Assembly: GCA_029204225.1 (NCBI GenBank)
Contig: CM055097.1
Location: 26,567,039 to 26,631,038 of the forward strand
Origin: Diphasiastrum complanatum
Lineage: Eukaryota > Streptophyta > Lycopodiopsida > Lycopodiales > Lycopodiaceae
Direction: 5' to 3'
Length of the DNA: 64,000 bases
A program made the translations under genes and the position numbers. The notes under the pieces were generated by a model. The model was given only the letters and a program-made list of their open reading frames with translations. It did not search any database and had not been told where the DNA came from. Below, piece by piece: positions 1 through 17,857 of this stretch; position 1 is the first letter of the stretch, and every line of letters begins with the position of its first letter.

Positions 1-840
1 CCCGGGACATAGATTTCTTAAATCTCTTCCTCTTCGGCTTCCTAGGTTCCAATGCTGCTTGATCTTATTTGTGAAAATATTTTGCTTGGTTTGGACCTCG
101 CTTCTTACCCTTCTTGGTTTTCAAAGCAGTTGGAATTTGCACAAATTGCTTCTTGGATGCCACCACGGTGGATGCTTTCGCAATCTGAAACACATCCTTG
201 AGGTTTTGAAGCACATTTTGCTTGCATTTGTTTTGATAGTCAACTGGCAGACCTAGGACAAAAACTACCAAAGTGCCAACTTCGCATCAAATGATGAAAC
301 CTTATTTCATAGGTCCATGAATTTCTGGATATAAGAGTCTAAACCCTTTGTACCCATCCTGCAGTTCACGAACTTCAGGTACTAATCAACGTGATCAGTA
401 ATTATGAAAACTTTCTTGAAAACCGCAAACGCATCCCAAATAGTTAGCTTCACTGGTAAATCTTGCCACCACGATGACGCTTTGCCGTGTAAGAATAGCA
501 CGACACTTTTAATTTTCTTCTCATCAGGGACTCCGTGCAGATTGAAGTAACTACTCCACTTGGCCAACCAGTCCTCGATGACTTCAGGTTTCTTCTCCTT
601 CTTCTCCCTCACATAAACCTCCGGTTGAAAACTGAGATTGAGTGAAGACATCAATTTGACTTGATTCAATTGAACCTCCATTTGCTGATCTCTTATCTAA
701 TTACAATTATTCATATCATTAAGCGTCGTACTCAACTGCTGACAAATCACCATGTAAGATGGTGCACCTGGATTTGCAGCTTGATTTGAAGTTTCTTCGA
801 CCATCTTGATATATCTATCTTGGAGATTACTAAATTTAGT
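1..840 (-). mobile_element. Ty3/Gypsy gag fossil, cut by window edge
   Basis: Minus-strand coding remains match a retrotransposon gag. One stretch (about 382-681) has the W-x-F...W-W-x-D layout of the Retrotrans_gag domain, including GKASSWWQDL. A lysine-rich stretch at about 65-271 would lie further along gag. The remains run off the left edge of the window, so LTRs and pol are not seen. The element is broken, with several breaks. Low-complexity AT-rich sequence at 840-1245 is probably its leader. A Copia remnant begins just beyond at 1250 and probably inserted here. Family assignment rests on gag style only. Confidence 0.6.
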
Positions 841-1249
841 TAATACCAAATTAACTCATAGTGAAGCACAGTTGACCAAAAATCAACTGAAATGGACTCC
901 AGCATGGTCAAATCACTATTTTTAGTCAATTTCATAGATAATTCAAGAAACTGAAAAAAAAAAACTAAAAATTTTGAATTTTCGCACTTTTTATTTAATG
1001 TTTTCTTAAAATTTTACGTTTTTTAGAAATTTGAAAAAAAACCACTATCAGTTTTTAAGCAATTGAAATCAAAAAAGCGATTCACTGTTCGATTCTTAAC
1101 CTTACTGCATTAATGTCCAACAGGCATGCAAGACATGCGACATTAAACTGATTTTTCACAATTACAAAATTTTACGTAAAATCAAGTTCTACGGAAATTG
1201 TCAGCTATAAAACCCAGTTTTATATCTATCAATCAAAGCACATGCGTAT

Positions 1250-2003
1250 TGTTAGATTTCTTATGCTCAGCCTTAACAAATTGTTCAAGTAATGAGCATC
1301 CTAAAAACCGAAGGCCGACTACATGTTTCGGACCTTCACATTTTTTTCCTTTGAGATTTTTGTGCCGTAAACGTTTTCTAAGGCACCTTCGCCTTTTTCG
1401 TCTTTTTCCCACCTTCGCGAAAAATGCGACATAGTGGCCAGAATACCTTGGAATCCATTTCAGGCCCACCTTTGTCTTTTTCGCAATTTTCCCTACCTTC
1501 GCTCTAGAGGCACCTTCGAGATCTACATACCTTCAGTCTAAGGGCACCTTTGGGTTTTTGCTACATTGGCAGACCGACGTCGCCAACTTATCATCAACCC
1601 TAAAAACAGTTGGATAACCAAATATATTACGGTTACCAACTTTGTACATATACAAAATTGGAGTAAATGGCATTAAGGCTTATAAGATATTTGTCTCTCA
1701 ACACTTGTAAATATATATACTAGCTGAATCAAGCTATGTAAGTGTTCTTTTTCAATCAGAGTTATATGTAGCCAGCATTTATACGCTCACTAAGCTGAAG
1801 TTATTACTTGAAGCCATTGTACTCACTGTTGATATTAATCAGAGTGCAATTTTTGTCTCACTACTGTATTGTTCATTTTCGCAATTTGTATAAATCATTC
1901 TTCTTGAATTTTTTTGCTGCTAACTGTTGTGTTAACGTTCCTACACACGCCTACGCTCAAAGCTTTGAGCTTTCGTTGTCGGTCATCCCCACATTTTATG
2001 ACA
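1250..2003 (+). repeat. LTR of Copia family A (754 bp)
   Basis: Bounded by TG...CA and followed by a tRNA-Met-type primer site. Its first 310 bp carry about seven copies of the CpG-containing motif ACCTTCG (reverse CGAAGGT), clustered at 1309-1556. Related clusters occur in the LTRs at 7411-8144 and about 44240-44573. A TATATATAC stretch near 1715 could be the promoter TATA. Confidence 0.75.
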
Positions 2004-3105
2004 TGGTATCAAAACATGCATTTCAGTAATCTACATTTCTACTGCGGATTATCAGTCTTGTTTCTATCAAGACGTCTTTCTAACAAATGCGCAACCAACA
2101 GTATTCTGACAATCGTTATTTTTACCAACGATCTCGTTCAACCATAATGGATCCATCATCTAGTTCATCTCTCATTGACAAACTCGATGGAGACAACTAC
2201 CATCTCTAGAAATTCAAGATGAAGGTTATACTTCTAGCCAAAGAACTGTGGGACATCGTTGATGGCACAAAGCTCAAATCAGAAGGTGATACAGCCATCA
2301 TCACCAAGTGGAGACTAAGAGATGGCAAAGCATTTGCCATGATCACCCTCAACATCAAGGATACTCAGATCAGCCACATACATGCTGCTAAGGATGCATG
2401 GGACATCCTAGCAACTATCTACGACATCACAGACGTTACTTCCAAGCTTCATCTGAGGAAGAAATTCTTCACCCTCAAAATGTCTGATGCAAATAGTGTT
2501 TCGAGTCATCTCAACACCTTCAAAAATCTTAGGGAGCAGATGACTGCAACTACCTCAGTCATAGAAGATTTTGATGCACTCATGAATCTATTATCGAGTC
2601 TACCTGAAGCCTACAAAAATTAGGTAATGGCAATTTCTACCCAGAAGCACCTCACTCTATCAAGAGTAATATCACTGCTTCTACAAGAGGAGATCAGAAG
2701 ATCAGCATCCTCCTCAAGCTCAGGATCGGATCCTCAAGCTCTATATTTGAGAAATCAAAAGTTCAGATCCAAGAGATCTCCACAGTCAGGTTATCCTGAC
2801 AAGAAGAGCAACATGCAGCAGCTTGTACCAAATGAAGTATCAACTTCAGAGTCTTCATCATTCCAGCCAAGACAAAATCTATTATGTAAGTACTGTAAGA
2901 GAATTGGTCACTTTATCAAGGATTGCAGAATGCTACAATACAACATGAGAGGAAACAACAATTCCAACAACAAGCAAATGCTGCTTCTACCAGTCACTCG
3001 ATCCAGCAACATGAGGAAGATGAAGCCGCCTTCTTGACCAAAGAACAACAAAATATCAATTCCTGGTATTTGGACTCAGGTGCATCATAGCACATGACTT
3101 ACCAT
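1250..3105 (+). mobile_element. Copia family A remnant (5' part: LTR, primer site, gag)
   Basis: A 754-bp LTR (1250-2003) starts TGTTAGATTT and ends in CA. The primer-binding-like TGGTATCAAAAC (2004-2015), of initiator-Met tRNA type, follows directly. Downstream is a Copia gag of UBN2 type (about 2150-3040) with a zinc knuckle around CKYCKRIGHFIKDC and the start of a protease-like segment (YLDSG) near 3065. Homology fades at about 3105 and no further pol is seen here. The element is a broken fossil. The same family recurs on the minus strand at 7411-21420 and 44240-46215. Possible target-site bases before the LTR are CGTAT; no partner can be checked. Confidence 0.8.
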
Positions 3106-3167
3106 CGACACTGGTTTCATGACTACAAGTCATACACCCATCCCTTGTAAAACAACTACATGCAATG

Positions 3168-6879
<3,712 letters not shown>

Positions 6880-6880
<1 letters not shown>

Positions 6881-7410
6881 CGAGATTCATCCTTTTAGAT
6901 GATCCAATGGAATGGTTCCAATACCACTTATTCTACACTCTTGCACTAGCTGTAAAGACAGATCTTTTTGCATCATTATAAGAGAGTAAAGTGAAGAAAT
7001 AGTCCTTTTGGAAAGTCATGTGGGAGCTAGTCCCACTATCAGTCCACCAAGAATCATTGGTGTTGCACTAGGATGATGGTGATGAGCTGGAAACCATCAA
7101 GGATGATTCTTCTTCATCCTCCTCCTCTTGATGTGCAATGTTGCTTTGCTTGTTCTCTTGTGCCTTCTTCTTCTTGAGACATTTTGATGCAAAATGCCCT
7201 TTCTTGCCACAGAAAAAGCATTTGAACTTGATTTGTCTTTCTGTCGCTTTGAGCTTGATGCTTCATCCTCTTCTTTGGCCTCCTTTGGATGTTTCTTCTT
7301 TCCATTGGTCTTCTTTTTTCCCTTGAATGAGAAATTGGCTTTATCATCACCACCTGCAAAGACAATGAGTTCAATCTTGCTTTGGTGTGGACCATCCTAC
7401 ACTCTTCTAT
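6880..7410 (-). mobile_element. Copia family E fossil, left part (gag end and protease region)
   Basis: Minus-strand sequence parallels the better-preserved family-E copy at 22190-22700: the same lysine-rich gag tail, zinc-knuckle region and the start of the protease. It stops at 7410, where the family-A LTR begins, and further family-E gag resumes on the far side at about 21420. The two parts therefore look like one element split by an insertion. Old and broken. Confidence 0.65.
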
Positions 7411-8144
7411 TGTAAATCGAGAGGATAGGCAGCAGAATCTTGAGCGTGGGCGTGTAGGAATGGAAACACAACAATTAGTAGCATAAATATTCAAGATGAA
7501 TGATTCAGAAAAATTGCGCAAATGAACAATACAGTAGTGAGACAAAAATGCACTCTGCTTAATATCAAACAGTGAGTACAATGCTTGAAGTAATAACTTC
7601 AACTTGATTGTTGAGCGTGATTACGCTGGCTACAGATAGCTCTGACTGTTAAAAACTTTACTTAGCTTGATTCAACTAGTAGTATATATTTACAAGTGTC
7701 TTCAAAATATCTTACAAGCATCGAATGCAATTTACGCTAGTTTTTATATATGTACAAAAGTAGGTAACCGCCCTTGGGATATTTAGCTGTCTAATTATTT
7801 TAGGGTTGATGACAGTTTGGCGAAGTTGGTCTGCCACTGTTGCGAAAAACCCAAAAAACCCTAAGGTGCCTACGAACAGAGAAAGCATATAAATCCTGAA
7901 GGTGCAAAAATCTCAAAGGTATGCCTGAAATGGTTTTCAAGGCATTTTGGTCATTGTGTCGCATTTTCCCGAAGGTGTGAAAAATGCGAAGAGGGCGAAA
8001 AAGACGAAGGTGCCTAAAAAATGTTTAAGGCAAAAACTAAGAGTGCAAAAAATGCGAAGGTCCGAAACATGTAGTCGGCCTTCGGCTATTTTCAAGATGC
8101 TCATTACTTGAATGATTGTTAAGGCTGAGCATTAAAATCTAACA
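7411..8144 (-). repeat. 3' LTR of Copia family A (734 bp)
   Basis: On the minus strand it begins TGTTAGATTTT and ends CGATTTACA (TG...CA). The purine-rich tract AAGAGGGAG lies just upstream of it in element sense. Positions 7830-8100 carry about seven CGAAGGT-type motifs, as in the LTR at 1250-2003. Confidence 0.75.
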
Positions 8145-11100
8145 CTCCCTCTTAATGTGGATCTTGAAAAACTTTGATCTTCAGATTTAACATATCGTTA
8201 AATCTGAGATGTTGATCTTTTGATAGAGCCTTTGTAAAGTAATCTACTGTCATGTAGTTTTTTCTACAGAAAACCAATGCTACTTCCTTGTTATGTACTT
8301 TCTCTCTAAGGCAATGATACCTGATTTCGATATGTTTGCTTCGAGAGTGAAATCTCGGATTGAGAGATAACACTATTGTTTTTTTATTGTCACAATAGAT
8401 TGTTGTAGGAAGTGTTTGTGCAAGGTTGATGTCTGCAAGCAATTGCCTTAGCCTCAAGCAAAGGAGATCACACTTCAACATGTCTCTTCTTCAGATTGCC
8501 TTGCTGATCTACTCACTAAAGCCTAGTCTCTTTGGTTGCATTTCTGGCAACTACGTATTCGGATTTCGTTGATGATAATGCAACTGAGATCTGCTTCCGG
8601 CTGTTCTATGAGATTGGGTCTTGGTTGTATAAAAATACAAATCTAGAAATTGATTTTCTAGTATCGACATCTCCTACCCAATCCACATATGTGTAGGCTT
8701 TAAGGATGTTGGCAGTTTTTGGCTGCCTCCATAGAAGATGCTGAGAGTTTTTGTTGCTTGGATGTACTTCATGACTTTTGTTAGTGCTTTCCAATGAGTT
8801 AACCCTAGATTTGATAGGAACTGGGTAAGTGTACTGATTGAATATGTAAGGTCTGATCGCGTGCAGATCATTGCGCACATCAGTGATGAATTGAAGCGTG
8901 TATCGCTTCATTTCCTTTTTCTGCCTCAGATTGAGGAGACTGTTCCTTTGATTATTTAGTCTAGGGTCGAGTGGAAACTGACTTGGTTTGCAGTTGTCCA
9001 TTTCATACTTTTCCATCATGTTGTTGAGATATTGTTGTTGACTGGTGAAAATCAGTCTGCTGGGTCAATCTCGTTGGATTTGGATTCCGAGACAGTAGTG
9101 GATTGGACCCATGTCAGTCATCTTGTATTCCTAGGCCATCATGTATTTCGTTTCCTTCATCAGATTCAGATTGTTACTAAATAAGAGTGTATCATCTACA
9201 TAGAGAGTGATGATGATGAAGTAATCTAATACAGATTTGAAGTAAACGTTCGAGTCTGCCGAGTTTGGAATAAAACCATTCTCAATAAGAAATGCGTTGA
9301 TTTTCTGGGACCAGGCTCTGGGTGACTGTTTCAGCCCGTAGAGAGCCTTGTGGATTTTGCATACAAGGTGATGTTGTTTGCCCTTGAGATCGTATCGCTC
9401 TGGCTGCGACATATAGATTTTCTCTTTGATGGTTCCGTTGAGAAAAGCGGTCTGGACATCCATCTGGTGAACTTCAAGATCTGCTGCGACTGCAGAGGAG
9501 AGAATTAGGCAGATTGAAGCATGTTTAACAAGTGGGCTGAAGGTTTCAGAATAGTCCAAATCTGGAATTTGGAAAAAGTCTTTGGCGACTAGCTTGGCCT
9601 TGTAACGATTTAGCCTTTTTTTCAGCGTCGTACTTCATCTTGAATATTCATTTGCATGGAATGGGGTTTCGATCCTTTGTCAGCTCAGTGACTATCCATG
9701 TTTGATTCTCTATCAGATAATCGAATTCGGTGTCCATCGCTGCTTTTCATTGGTCAGCATCAGGAGTAGACATAGCCTCAGAAACAATTGTTGGTTCCTA
9801 TACAAAGTAGCAGACCGGATCATCCATAAATCTGAATGGAGGCTATCTGGACCTGTTCGACCTTCTGGGTTGAACTTCGGTCCTCTGATGTAGGTTGACT
9901 CGTTGAGATTTTGACTCAATGTCGCTTTTCTGCAGTTGAATCCCTGGATCGGAATTTGGTTGTTCGATCCTTGGGTCAGATTTTTTTGCAACTTTTTTCT
10001 TGTGGTCGATGAACCGGTCTTCCACAAAAATGACGTCTCTACTGGTAAATGCCTTTTGGGTATCCATATTGTAGACTTGTATGCCTTGTGGTTTGGGGAA
10101 TAGCCGATGAAAATTGTTTTCCTGCTCTTGTCATCTAGTTTTTTTCTTAGATATTTAGGGATCTGAGCGAAAGCGATGCATCCAAACACTCGAATATATT
10201 TGAGTGATGGTTTTGATATTGTCCACACCTCATAAGGTTTCTTGCCATTCAGGGCCTGGTGATGGATCAATTATGCAAATAGGTAGCTATTGCAATAGCT
10301 TCTGCCTAGAATTTCTTTGGAAGAGAGGCATGGGCCAGCATGCTCTTGGCAGTTTCGATAAGTTTTCGATTCTTCTGTTCAGCTATACCATTGGACTGAG
10401 GTGAGTAGCTGGTTGTAAATTGCTGATGTATTCCGTTGGACTTGTAGAACTCCTCTATGAGTGGGTAGAGCCTTGATCTTCCTCTGGGTCTGGTTTTCTG
10501 CAGATGCCTTGAACTGCTTGAAGAACTTGAATGCTTTGGATTTTTCTTCATAAATTAAGTAGTAGCCCTAAGAGAGAAGTCGTCGATGAAGGTTAGGGAA
10601 TAGAGAGATCCCCCTGTGGAAGCAGTCTGCATCGGGCCACAAATGTCGCTGTGTACAAGGTCAAACAAGCCTTTGGAAGTATGAACTGAGTCTAAAATAA
10701 AAGAGTTTATTGCATGCTTGCTGATAATACAGCTTTCGGCATGGAAAACTTGGCTTGCTGATAGAAGGCGGATCTTGTACTAGTCTTTGAGCAGACATTT
10801 GCTGGATACTATTGAAATTGAGGTGGCCAAGTCTGAAATGCCACAACATATCAGTTGATTCAAAAGTGGCTGTGTGAAGAGCTTGATAGTTAGAAGAGTA
10901 GCAATGGCTGAGTTTGTAAAGAGTAGCTGCTTCTTCTTTCGAAGGCTAGAACCTTCTGAGATTTGTCAAGAATTGTGCAACCGTCTGTATCAAATTTGAC
11001 CTTCCGATCGTGATGGTGAGTCATGGATTGAGTTGCTCCAAAATCTAGATACCAGGAATCGATATCTTGTTGTTCTCCAACTTTGGTCATGAAAGCAGCT

Positions 11101-12393
11101 TCATCTTCTTCTTTTTGCTGAATTGAGTGACTAGTTGTAGCATTGTGTGCTTGTTGTTGGAATTGCTTCTTCTTTTCGTTGTTGTAGTTCAAAGTTTGGT
11201 AGTCCTTGATTTCATGGCCAGTCCTCTTATAGCATCTGCAGAATAGTTTTTGCACTGGTTGGAATGATGAAGAACTTGAATTCGATCCTGAACCAAAATT
11301 TGGTCTAGACTGCATGTTGCTCTTCCTGTCAAGATAATTTGCTCTTAGGTTTGAACTTCTGATTTATGTTTAAGTATAGAGCTTGAGGATCCGGTCCTAA
11401 GCCTGAGGAGGATGTTGATCTTCTGATCTCCTCTTGTAGAGGCAGCGAAATTACTCTTGATAGAGTGAGGTGCTCCTGGGTAGAAATTGCCATTATCCAA
11501 TTTTCGAAGGTTTCAAGTATACTCGATAATAGAGTCATGAATGCATCGGAATCTTCTATGATTGAGCCAGTTGCAGTCATCTGCTCCATATGAATTTTGA
11601 ACGTATTGAGATGACTCGAAACACTTTTTGCGTCAATCATTCTCAGGGTGAAGAATTTCTTCCTCAAGTGTAACTTAGAAGTAACATCCCTAATATCGTA
11701 GAGAGTTGCTAAGATGTCCCATGCATCTTTAGCAGTTTGAGCAGCACATATGTGGCTGACCTGAGTATCCTTCATGTTGGTATATCTGTTAATGGTATAG
11801 AATCAACATTTATTGGATCCGCTATTGGTTCTTTTTGCTTCTGTGCTTTGGTGACCACCATCAAGGGTACACTTGATCTATTCTGAGCTACTGGTCTTCG
11901 CTTGATTGTTATCAAATTTCCAGGTGCTGTAGCTGGCGGTGGCTTTGGTCTTGCTGGACAGTCTTTATAGCAATGCCCATAACCATAGTCACGACAGAAT
12001 GGTACAATTTTTTTTTTATTCAGACATTCTGCAACTCTGTGATTTTCTCCTGAAGATCCACCTGAAGATCCACCTTCTTGATCATTACCATAGTTCCATT
12101 GCTTGACACTTATGTACGGTTTTGGTTCCATCAAATTGGCAGGAGGAGCGGAGTGCTTTGGTGGGGCAGGCAGGCTAAACGTTCAAGGTATCCAAGAGCA
12201 GATTGTCGAGGTCTAGCTGTTGGATTTCCTCCATACTGTGGTTCTCGATATCCTATTTGGGCATATCGTTGCTGAATTATCCGAGGATTAAAATTGCAGA
12301 AAGCAGTCTCATGATCCGGCGAATTACACAAATGGCAAACACTATTTTCCATTCATTTTTTCAATTGAGGACACTCATTCACTGTGTGATTTC

Positions 12394-13130
12394 TGTGAAG
12401 AATTGAAAAAGATTATCTATGCTAGATATAGGGATCTTATGTTTTTTACATCAAGCATCTAGGTGTAGGATGTTGATAGGAATAAATTTGGCATAGATGG
12501 CAAATTATGCATTTCCACTTGTAATGCCACTATTGAGCCAAAATAGAGTAAGAGGCTAAACACTTGCTAATTAGAGTGTAGACAAGTGTAAAGTTTTTGT
12601 TTGATGAATTCCAAGAGGTCCAATAGGATATAGAGGTGGAACCTTGTGAGGTCCAATAGGAAATTGAGGTGTGCTTGAATATAGTCCAATAGAATTAAGA
12701 GGTGCATAGATCAATGATCCAATAGGATCAAGAGGTGACAAAATGTGGTCCAATCATAGTTAAGCATAGTGGTAGCTCGTGGACCTACTAGTATCATTGT
12801 ACTCCTCATTATGAAGTCAATTGATTTGGTGATTTCATGGATTTTGTGAGTTATTGGATTTCTAGCTTTCTCTCTCTACCCGAGAGCTCTTGATGCATTT
12901 TCTCTCTCTACCCGAGGAGAGCAGCTTGTTTTTACTTAGATTATTTTTTGAATACTTCCCACACGTGTGAGTGAGAGTTGGAAGTGATTGAATGCATGTA
13001 GTAGTGTGTTTTTGCCATAGGATTCAAGATTGATCTTGAATCTCAATCTAGTCTTGATCTTGGTGCATCTACACACCTTAGGAGATCACAAGTACATGTA
13101 GTGGACAGTCCACACTTGTGAAATTCAACA
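12394..13130 (+). repeat. 5' LTR of Copia B (737 bp)
   Basis: Defined by TG...CA ends, the adjacent primer site and its match to 17858-18594. Positions 12607-12760 hold five imperfect repeats built from GGTCCAATAGGA and AAGAGGTG, so several CCAAT boxes sit in the presumed U3 promoter. Confidence 0.95.
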
Positions 13131-13833
13131 TGGTATCAGAGCCTACCTAAGGTTACCATGCATTTTGATCCATCTAAGTGAAAAAAATTTCATCAATCTT
13201 GAGCTAGAAGTTGTCAAGGCCCATTTTCCTAGCTATCTTGTTCAATCTTGGATCAAAAGAGATCAAAAGGACATTGATTGGGTCTGACCTGGTACTGTAT
13301 GGAATCAGGTGCTCAGACACGTGTGAGGAACATCCAATTTCAGTTTGGAAGTTCTCTCTCATGTTTGATCCATTTATCTTGCTTGATAGCTTGTTTTGAA
13401 GTTATTTTTGTCTAGTTTCTGTTGCAATCAGTTTCATTCCATTTGGTTTGGCCAATCAAAAGTTATAAGCTTTTGAAGAGGGTTAGGTAGGGCACCTAGA
13501 CCTGGGTGGACACATTTGGTTTGGTCAAGAGATTGCTTGGTTAATCCAAAATCACAGTTGTATGCTTGCCAATCTCATCTATATGTGATCTAGGCACTGT
13601 TTTGAGATTTTAGCCATTTTGTTTCATGCAATATCATTGTATTTGAGTCAAATTTGGTTTCTTAGTGTATTTCACATGTGCTAAGAGTGCTAGATCCTAA
13701 CTTTGCCTATACTCCATCATTTGATGTGAAATAGATCTTGTTTTAGAGAGATTTAAGTAGCTAGTGAGAATCAATTCACAAATTGTTGTAAGATCTTTCA
13801 TAGGAGGAGATAGTACTCAATTATTGGATCCTA

Positions 13834-16800
13834 TTGAAAGTGTGTAACAACATTTATTGTTCATCATTTGAGTTTTCTTCACTTCAAATGTCTTCAATGG
13901 GTTCATCCTTGTTGGAACCAAATGAAAGATTGACCACTTCAAATTATTCAATTTGGAAAATGAGGATGGAGTCCATCTTGATCCTTCAAGACGTGATGGA
14001 CATAGTTCTTGGCCTTGAAGAAGAACCAAAAGTTCTTCAAGAGGTTCAAAAATACAAAAAGAGAGCTAGGATGGCTCTCCACTACATTAAGATGAATGTC
14101 TCTAATGAGATATTGAGGGAGATAGGTACTTGTACAACAGCCAAAGAAGCTTGGGATTGTCTCAAGACTATCTATGAGGCTAAGAATACCTCTAGGCTTC
14201 TCACTCTTAGGAATCAAATCTTTCAAAGTAGCCAAAAGAGTGATGAGAGTGCATCTAGTTATGTTTTGAGAGTAAAAGATATTCATAGAGAGCTTGCTTG
14301 TATTGGTGATTCCATCAATCAAAATGAGCTAGTTCAAGTCATTCTCAATGGCTTGAGAAGTGAATTTGATAATCTTGTCCAATCCTATGCCATTAAGGAG
14401 GAGCTACCAAGTTTGGAGGCTCTCCAAAGTGTGCTAATTTCAGAAGAATCAAGACAAGAGTACAAGCTCTTGAGGATGGACAAGCTTTCTCTCACTCATA
14501 ATGATGGCAAAGCTCTCTTTGCCAAGGATAAGCACAAAGAGAGGAGCAAGAACCAACATCAACAATCCTCAAGCAAGGACAAAGTCAAATCCAAAGACAA
14601 AGATGAGGAGGAAGATGATTCCTCTAATGCTTCATCATCCAAGCTCAAGAAGAAGAAGAAGATCAAGTGCTTTTATTGTGGCAAGAAAGGCCATTATGCC
14701 ACCAATTGCTTCAAAAAGAAGAATCAACTCAAGCAAGCCAATATTACCAATGAGAAGGAAGACACTATTGCAAGTGATGGAGAGGGATCTCTTATGGTCT
14801 CTAGTTTCTCATCTACTCCTTTCAAGAAGGACGGCCTATGGTATATTGATAGTGGAGCCTCTTCACATATGTGTAGCTCCAAGGACTCTTTCTCTTCTAT
14901 TGCACCTTATGATGGAGTGAAGAAATCAATATACACTGCAAATGATTTTGAATGTCCTATTGAAGGCATAGGGAACATTCCCTTGAAGCTTGCATCCTCT
15001 AAAGTTCTTTCTCTCTCTAGAGTTCTTTATGTACCTAAGCTTACCAAGAATCTTATTAGTGTTGGCCAATTGCTTGATAATGGCCTTGATGTAAAATTCA
15101 ATGCTGATACTTGCACTATCAAGAAGAATGGTGAGATACTTGCATTAGGATCTAGATTTGGTGGCAACTATAAACTAGATCCAAATGAGTATGTGAATGC
15201 TTGTAATGTTGCTCTTGTCAACAAGCTCTCTATGGAGGAATTATGGCATAGGAGGTTGGGACATCCCAACTACAAATCCATGCTCTCTATGATCAAAGAA
15301 TCCAAAGCTATTGGCTTGCCAAAGTCATTCTCCAAGAAGATCAAGCCTTGTGAGGCTTGTGCTATTGCTAAATCTCACAAAAAGCCATTTACAAGATCTT
15401 CTATCAAAAGCAAGCATCCTTTGGAGTTAATCCACTCGGATGTGCATTTCTCATCAACTACAAGCAAGGGAGGAGCCACTTGTTTTGTTACTTTCATTGA
15501 TGATTACACAAGATTCACTTGGATATATCTTCTTGCTTCAAAATCTATGGTGTTTGATCATTTCCTTATTTTCAAAGCTTATGTAGAGAAGCAATTCTCA
15601 TTCAAGATTAAAGCTCTTAGAAGTGATGGAGGTGGTGAATATATCTCCAATAAATTTCAAGATTTTTGTGAGCTTGGAGGCATTAAAAGAGAGTTTTCTT
15701 GTGCCTACTCTCCATCTCAAAATGGAGTGGCCGAGAGAAAGAATAGATCTCTATGTGAATGTGCAAAATCTATGAGAATTGAGGCATCTTTGCCCAAAGA
15801 TTTTTGGGGAGAAGCCATTAATTGTGCAAATTATCTTTGCAATAGGCTCCCACATATAGCTCTTGGAGGAAAGTCACCATATGAAATCTTATTTTTGAAG
15901 AAGCCTAAGGTTGATCACCATAGAGTTTTTGGATGCTTATGCTTTGTCCATATTCCCTTGGAAACAAGGAAGAAGGAAGATCCTAGTGCATGCAAAGGGA
16001 TCATGGTTGGATACTCATCCACCAAGAAGGCCTATAGAGTCTTTATACTCTCTACTTCTCAAGTTATTGAAAGTAGAGATGTTGTCTTTCATGAAGATCA
16101 ACACTCATCATTTGAAGAGGCCGAGATCAAGAAATCTATGGATGCATCATCAATTATTGATTTTGAAGACAATCATGATGTGATGGGGTCAAGATTTGAA
16201 GAAGACTCTCCTCGGATTTTTTCACCAAGAAGATCCATGAGAGATAGATCCGAGCCTAAGAGGCTCTCATATGTTGACAAAGGCAAACAAGTGGATCTTG
16301 ATTCCACTAATTATGTTTTTTATGTCTCTCATGAAGAGCCAAAGAATGTACAAGAGGCACTCAATACCAAGGAGTGGTATGATGCCATGAAGCAAGAGTA
16401 TGATGCATTGATCACCAACAATACTTGGGAGCTTGTGGATCCTCCTTCCAACAAGCATGTGATTGGTTGCAAGTGGGTATTTCGGATCAAGTCCAATCAT
16501 GATGGCACCATCAACAAGCATAAAGCAAGATTATGTGCCAAAGGATTTGCTCAAATCCATGGTCTTGATTATGAGGAGACCTTTGCACCCGTTGCAAAGA
16601 TGGTGACAATAAGAATTCTTATTTCTCTTGCTTGTTTTTTCAAGTGGAAGTTGTTCCAATTAGATGTATCCAATGCTTTTCTAAATGGTTATCTTGAGGA
16701 GGAGATCTATATGGAACAAACTCAAGGATTCATCAAGGAAGTCTTTATGGACTCAAGCAAGCACCAAGATCATGGTATTCAAGACTTAACTCTTTCTTAT

Positions 16801-17839
16801 CTCACTAGGATTTACTCTTAGTGACTATGATCCTTCCATGTATCTAAAGTTTGTTGATAGCAATATTGTCATTCTTCTAATTTATGTTGATGACATTATT
16901 CTTTGTGGAAGTTGTATCAAGCTAGTTGATGAAACCAAGCTAGCACTTGGATGTGAGTTTAAAATGCAAGATCTAGGAGAGATACATTACCCTAGAAATT
17001 GATTTTTATGAAAATCATGTCTTTATATGCCAATCTAGATATGCTCACTCTATGTTGGAAAAATTCCATATGGAAAATTCTAAGAGCATAGATACTCCAA
17101 TGGAGCAAATTGTAAAAGATCCTAACAAAGGTGATGAAAGATCCTTTGAGGACATCACACTTTTTAGGAGTCTTGTAGGCTCCTTGATTTGGCTTACCAT
17201 TACTAGGCCCGATCTTAGTTTTTGTGTGCACAAATTGAGTCAATTTATGCAAGAACCTAAGATCCATCATTGGAAGATGGCCAAGAGGATTCTAAGATAT
17301 GTATCTTCATCTTGTGATTATGGTCTACTCTATAAAAGTGAAGATCCATCCATTATTGGCTACTTGGATTCGGACTTTGCAAGTGACAAGATGGATCGAA
17401 AGTCTATTAGTGCATACACTATCTTTCTTGGAGGCAATCTAATATCTTGGCTTTCCAAAAGGCAAGATACTATATCTCTCTCTTCATGTGAGGCCGAGTA
17501 CAAAGCAGTCACTACAACTACAAAGAAGTGCTTTGGATCAAGAGGTTATTAATGGAACTAAAGTGCATCAAGGAGGATGATCTACCAATGATCAAGTGTG
17601 ATAACATCTCGGCCCAAGCTCTTGCCAATAATCCCATATTTCATGCAAGAAGCAAGCACATAGAAGTGGCACACCATTTTGTGAGAGAAAAGCTTATTGG
17701 AGGAGAAATCTATTTGGAGCATGTCAACTCGTCCTCTTGTATTGCCGATCTACTCACCAAGCCTTTGAGCAAAAGTGCTTTCATCAAGCATAGATCTAAT
17801 CTTGGAGTTATATCAAGATCAATGCTCAAATCTTCATAG
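13834..17839 (+). mobile_element. Coding part of Copia B (gag-pol)
   Basis: A single long polyprotein region of Copia order. Gag (from about 13888) has a UBN2-like core and a zinc knuckle CFYCGKKGHYATNC near 14670. Protease has WYIDSGASSHM near 14840. GAG-pre-integrase (LWHRRLGHPN) lies near 15240 and the integrase core with HSDVHF, FIDDYTR and SQNGVAERKN at about 15430-15750. Reverse transcriptase (KWVFRIK, QLDVSNAFLNG, YVDDIIL) spans about 16460-16910 and RNase H (KHIEVAHHFVREKL, LLTKPL) about 17170-17780. Encoded proteins would form a cytoplasmic virus-like particle and insert cDNA in the nucleus. It carries about three breaks. Confidence 0.92.
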
Positions 17840-17857
17840 ATGATTTTTTAGGAGGAG

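Noticed and set aside
1198-1469. Basic small open frames on both strands
   Set aside because: They fall mostly inside the Copia family-A LTR and its CCTTCG motif cluster and recur with the LTR at other sites.
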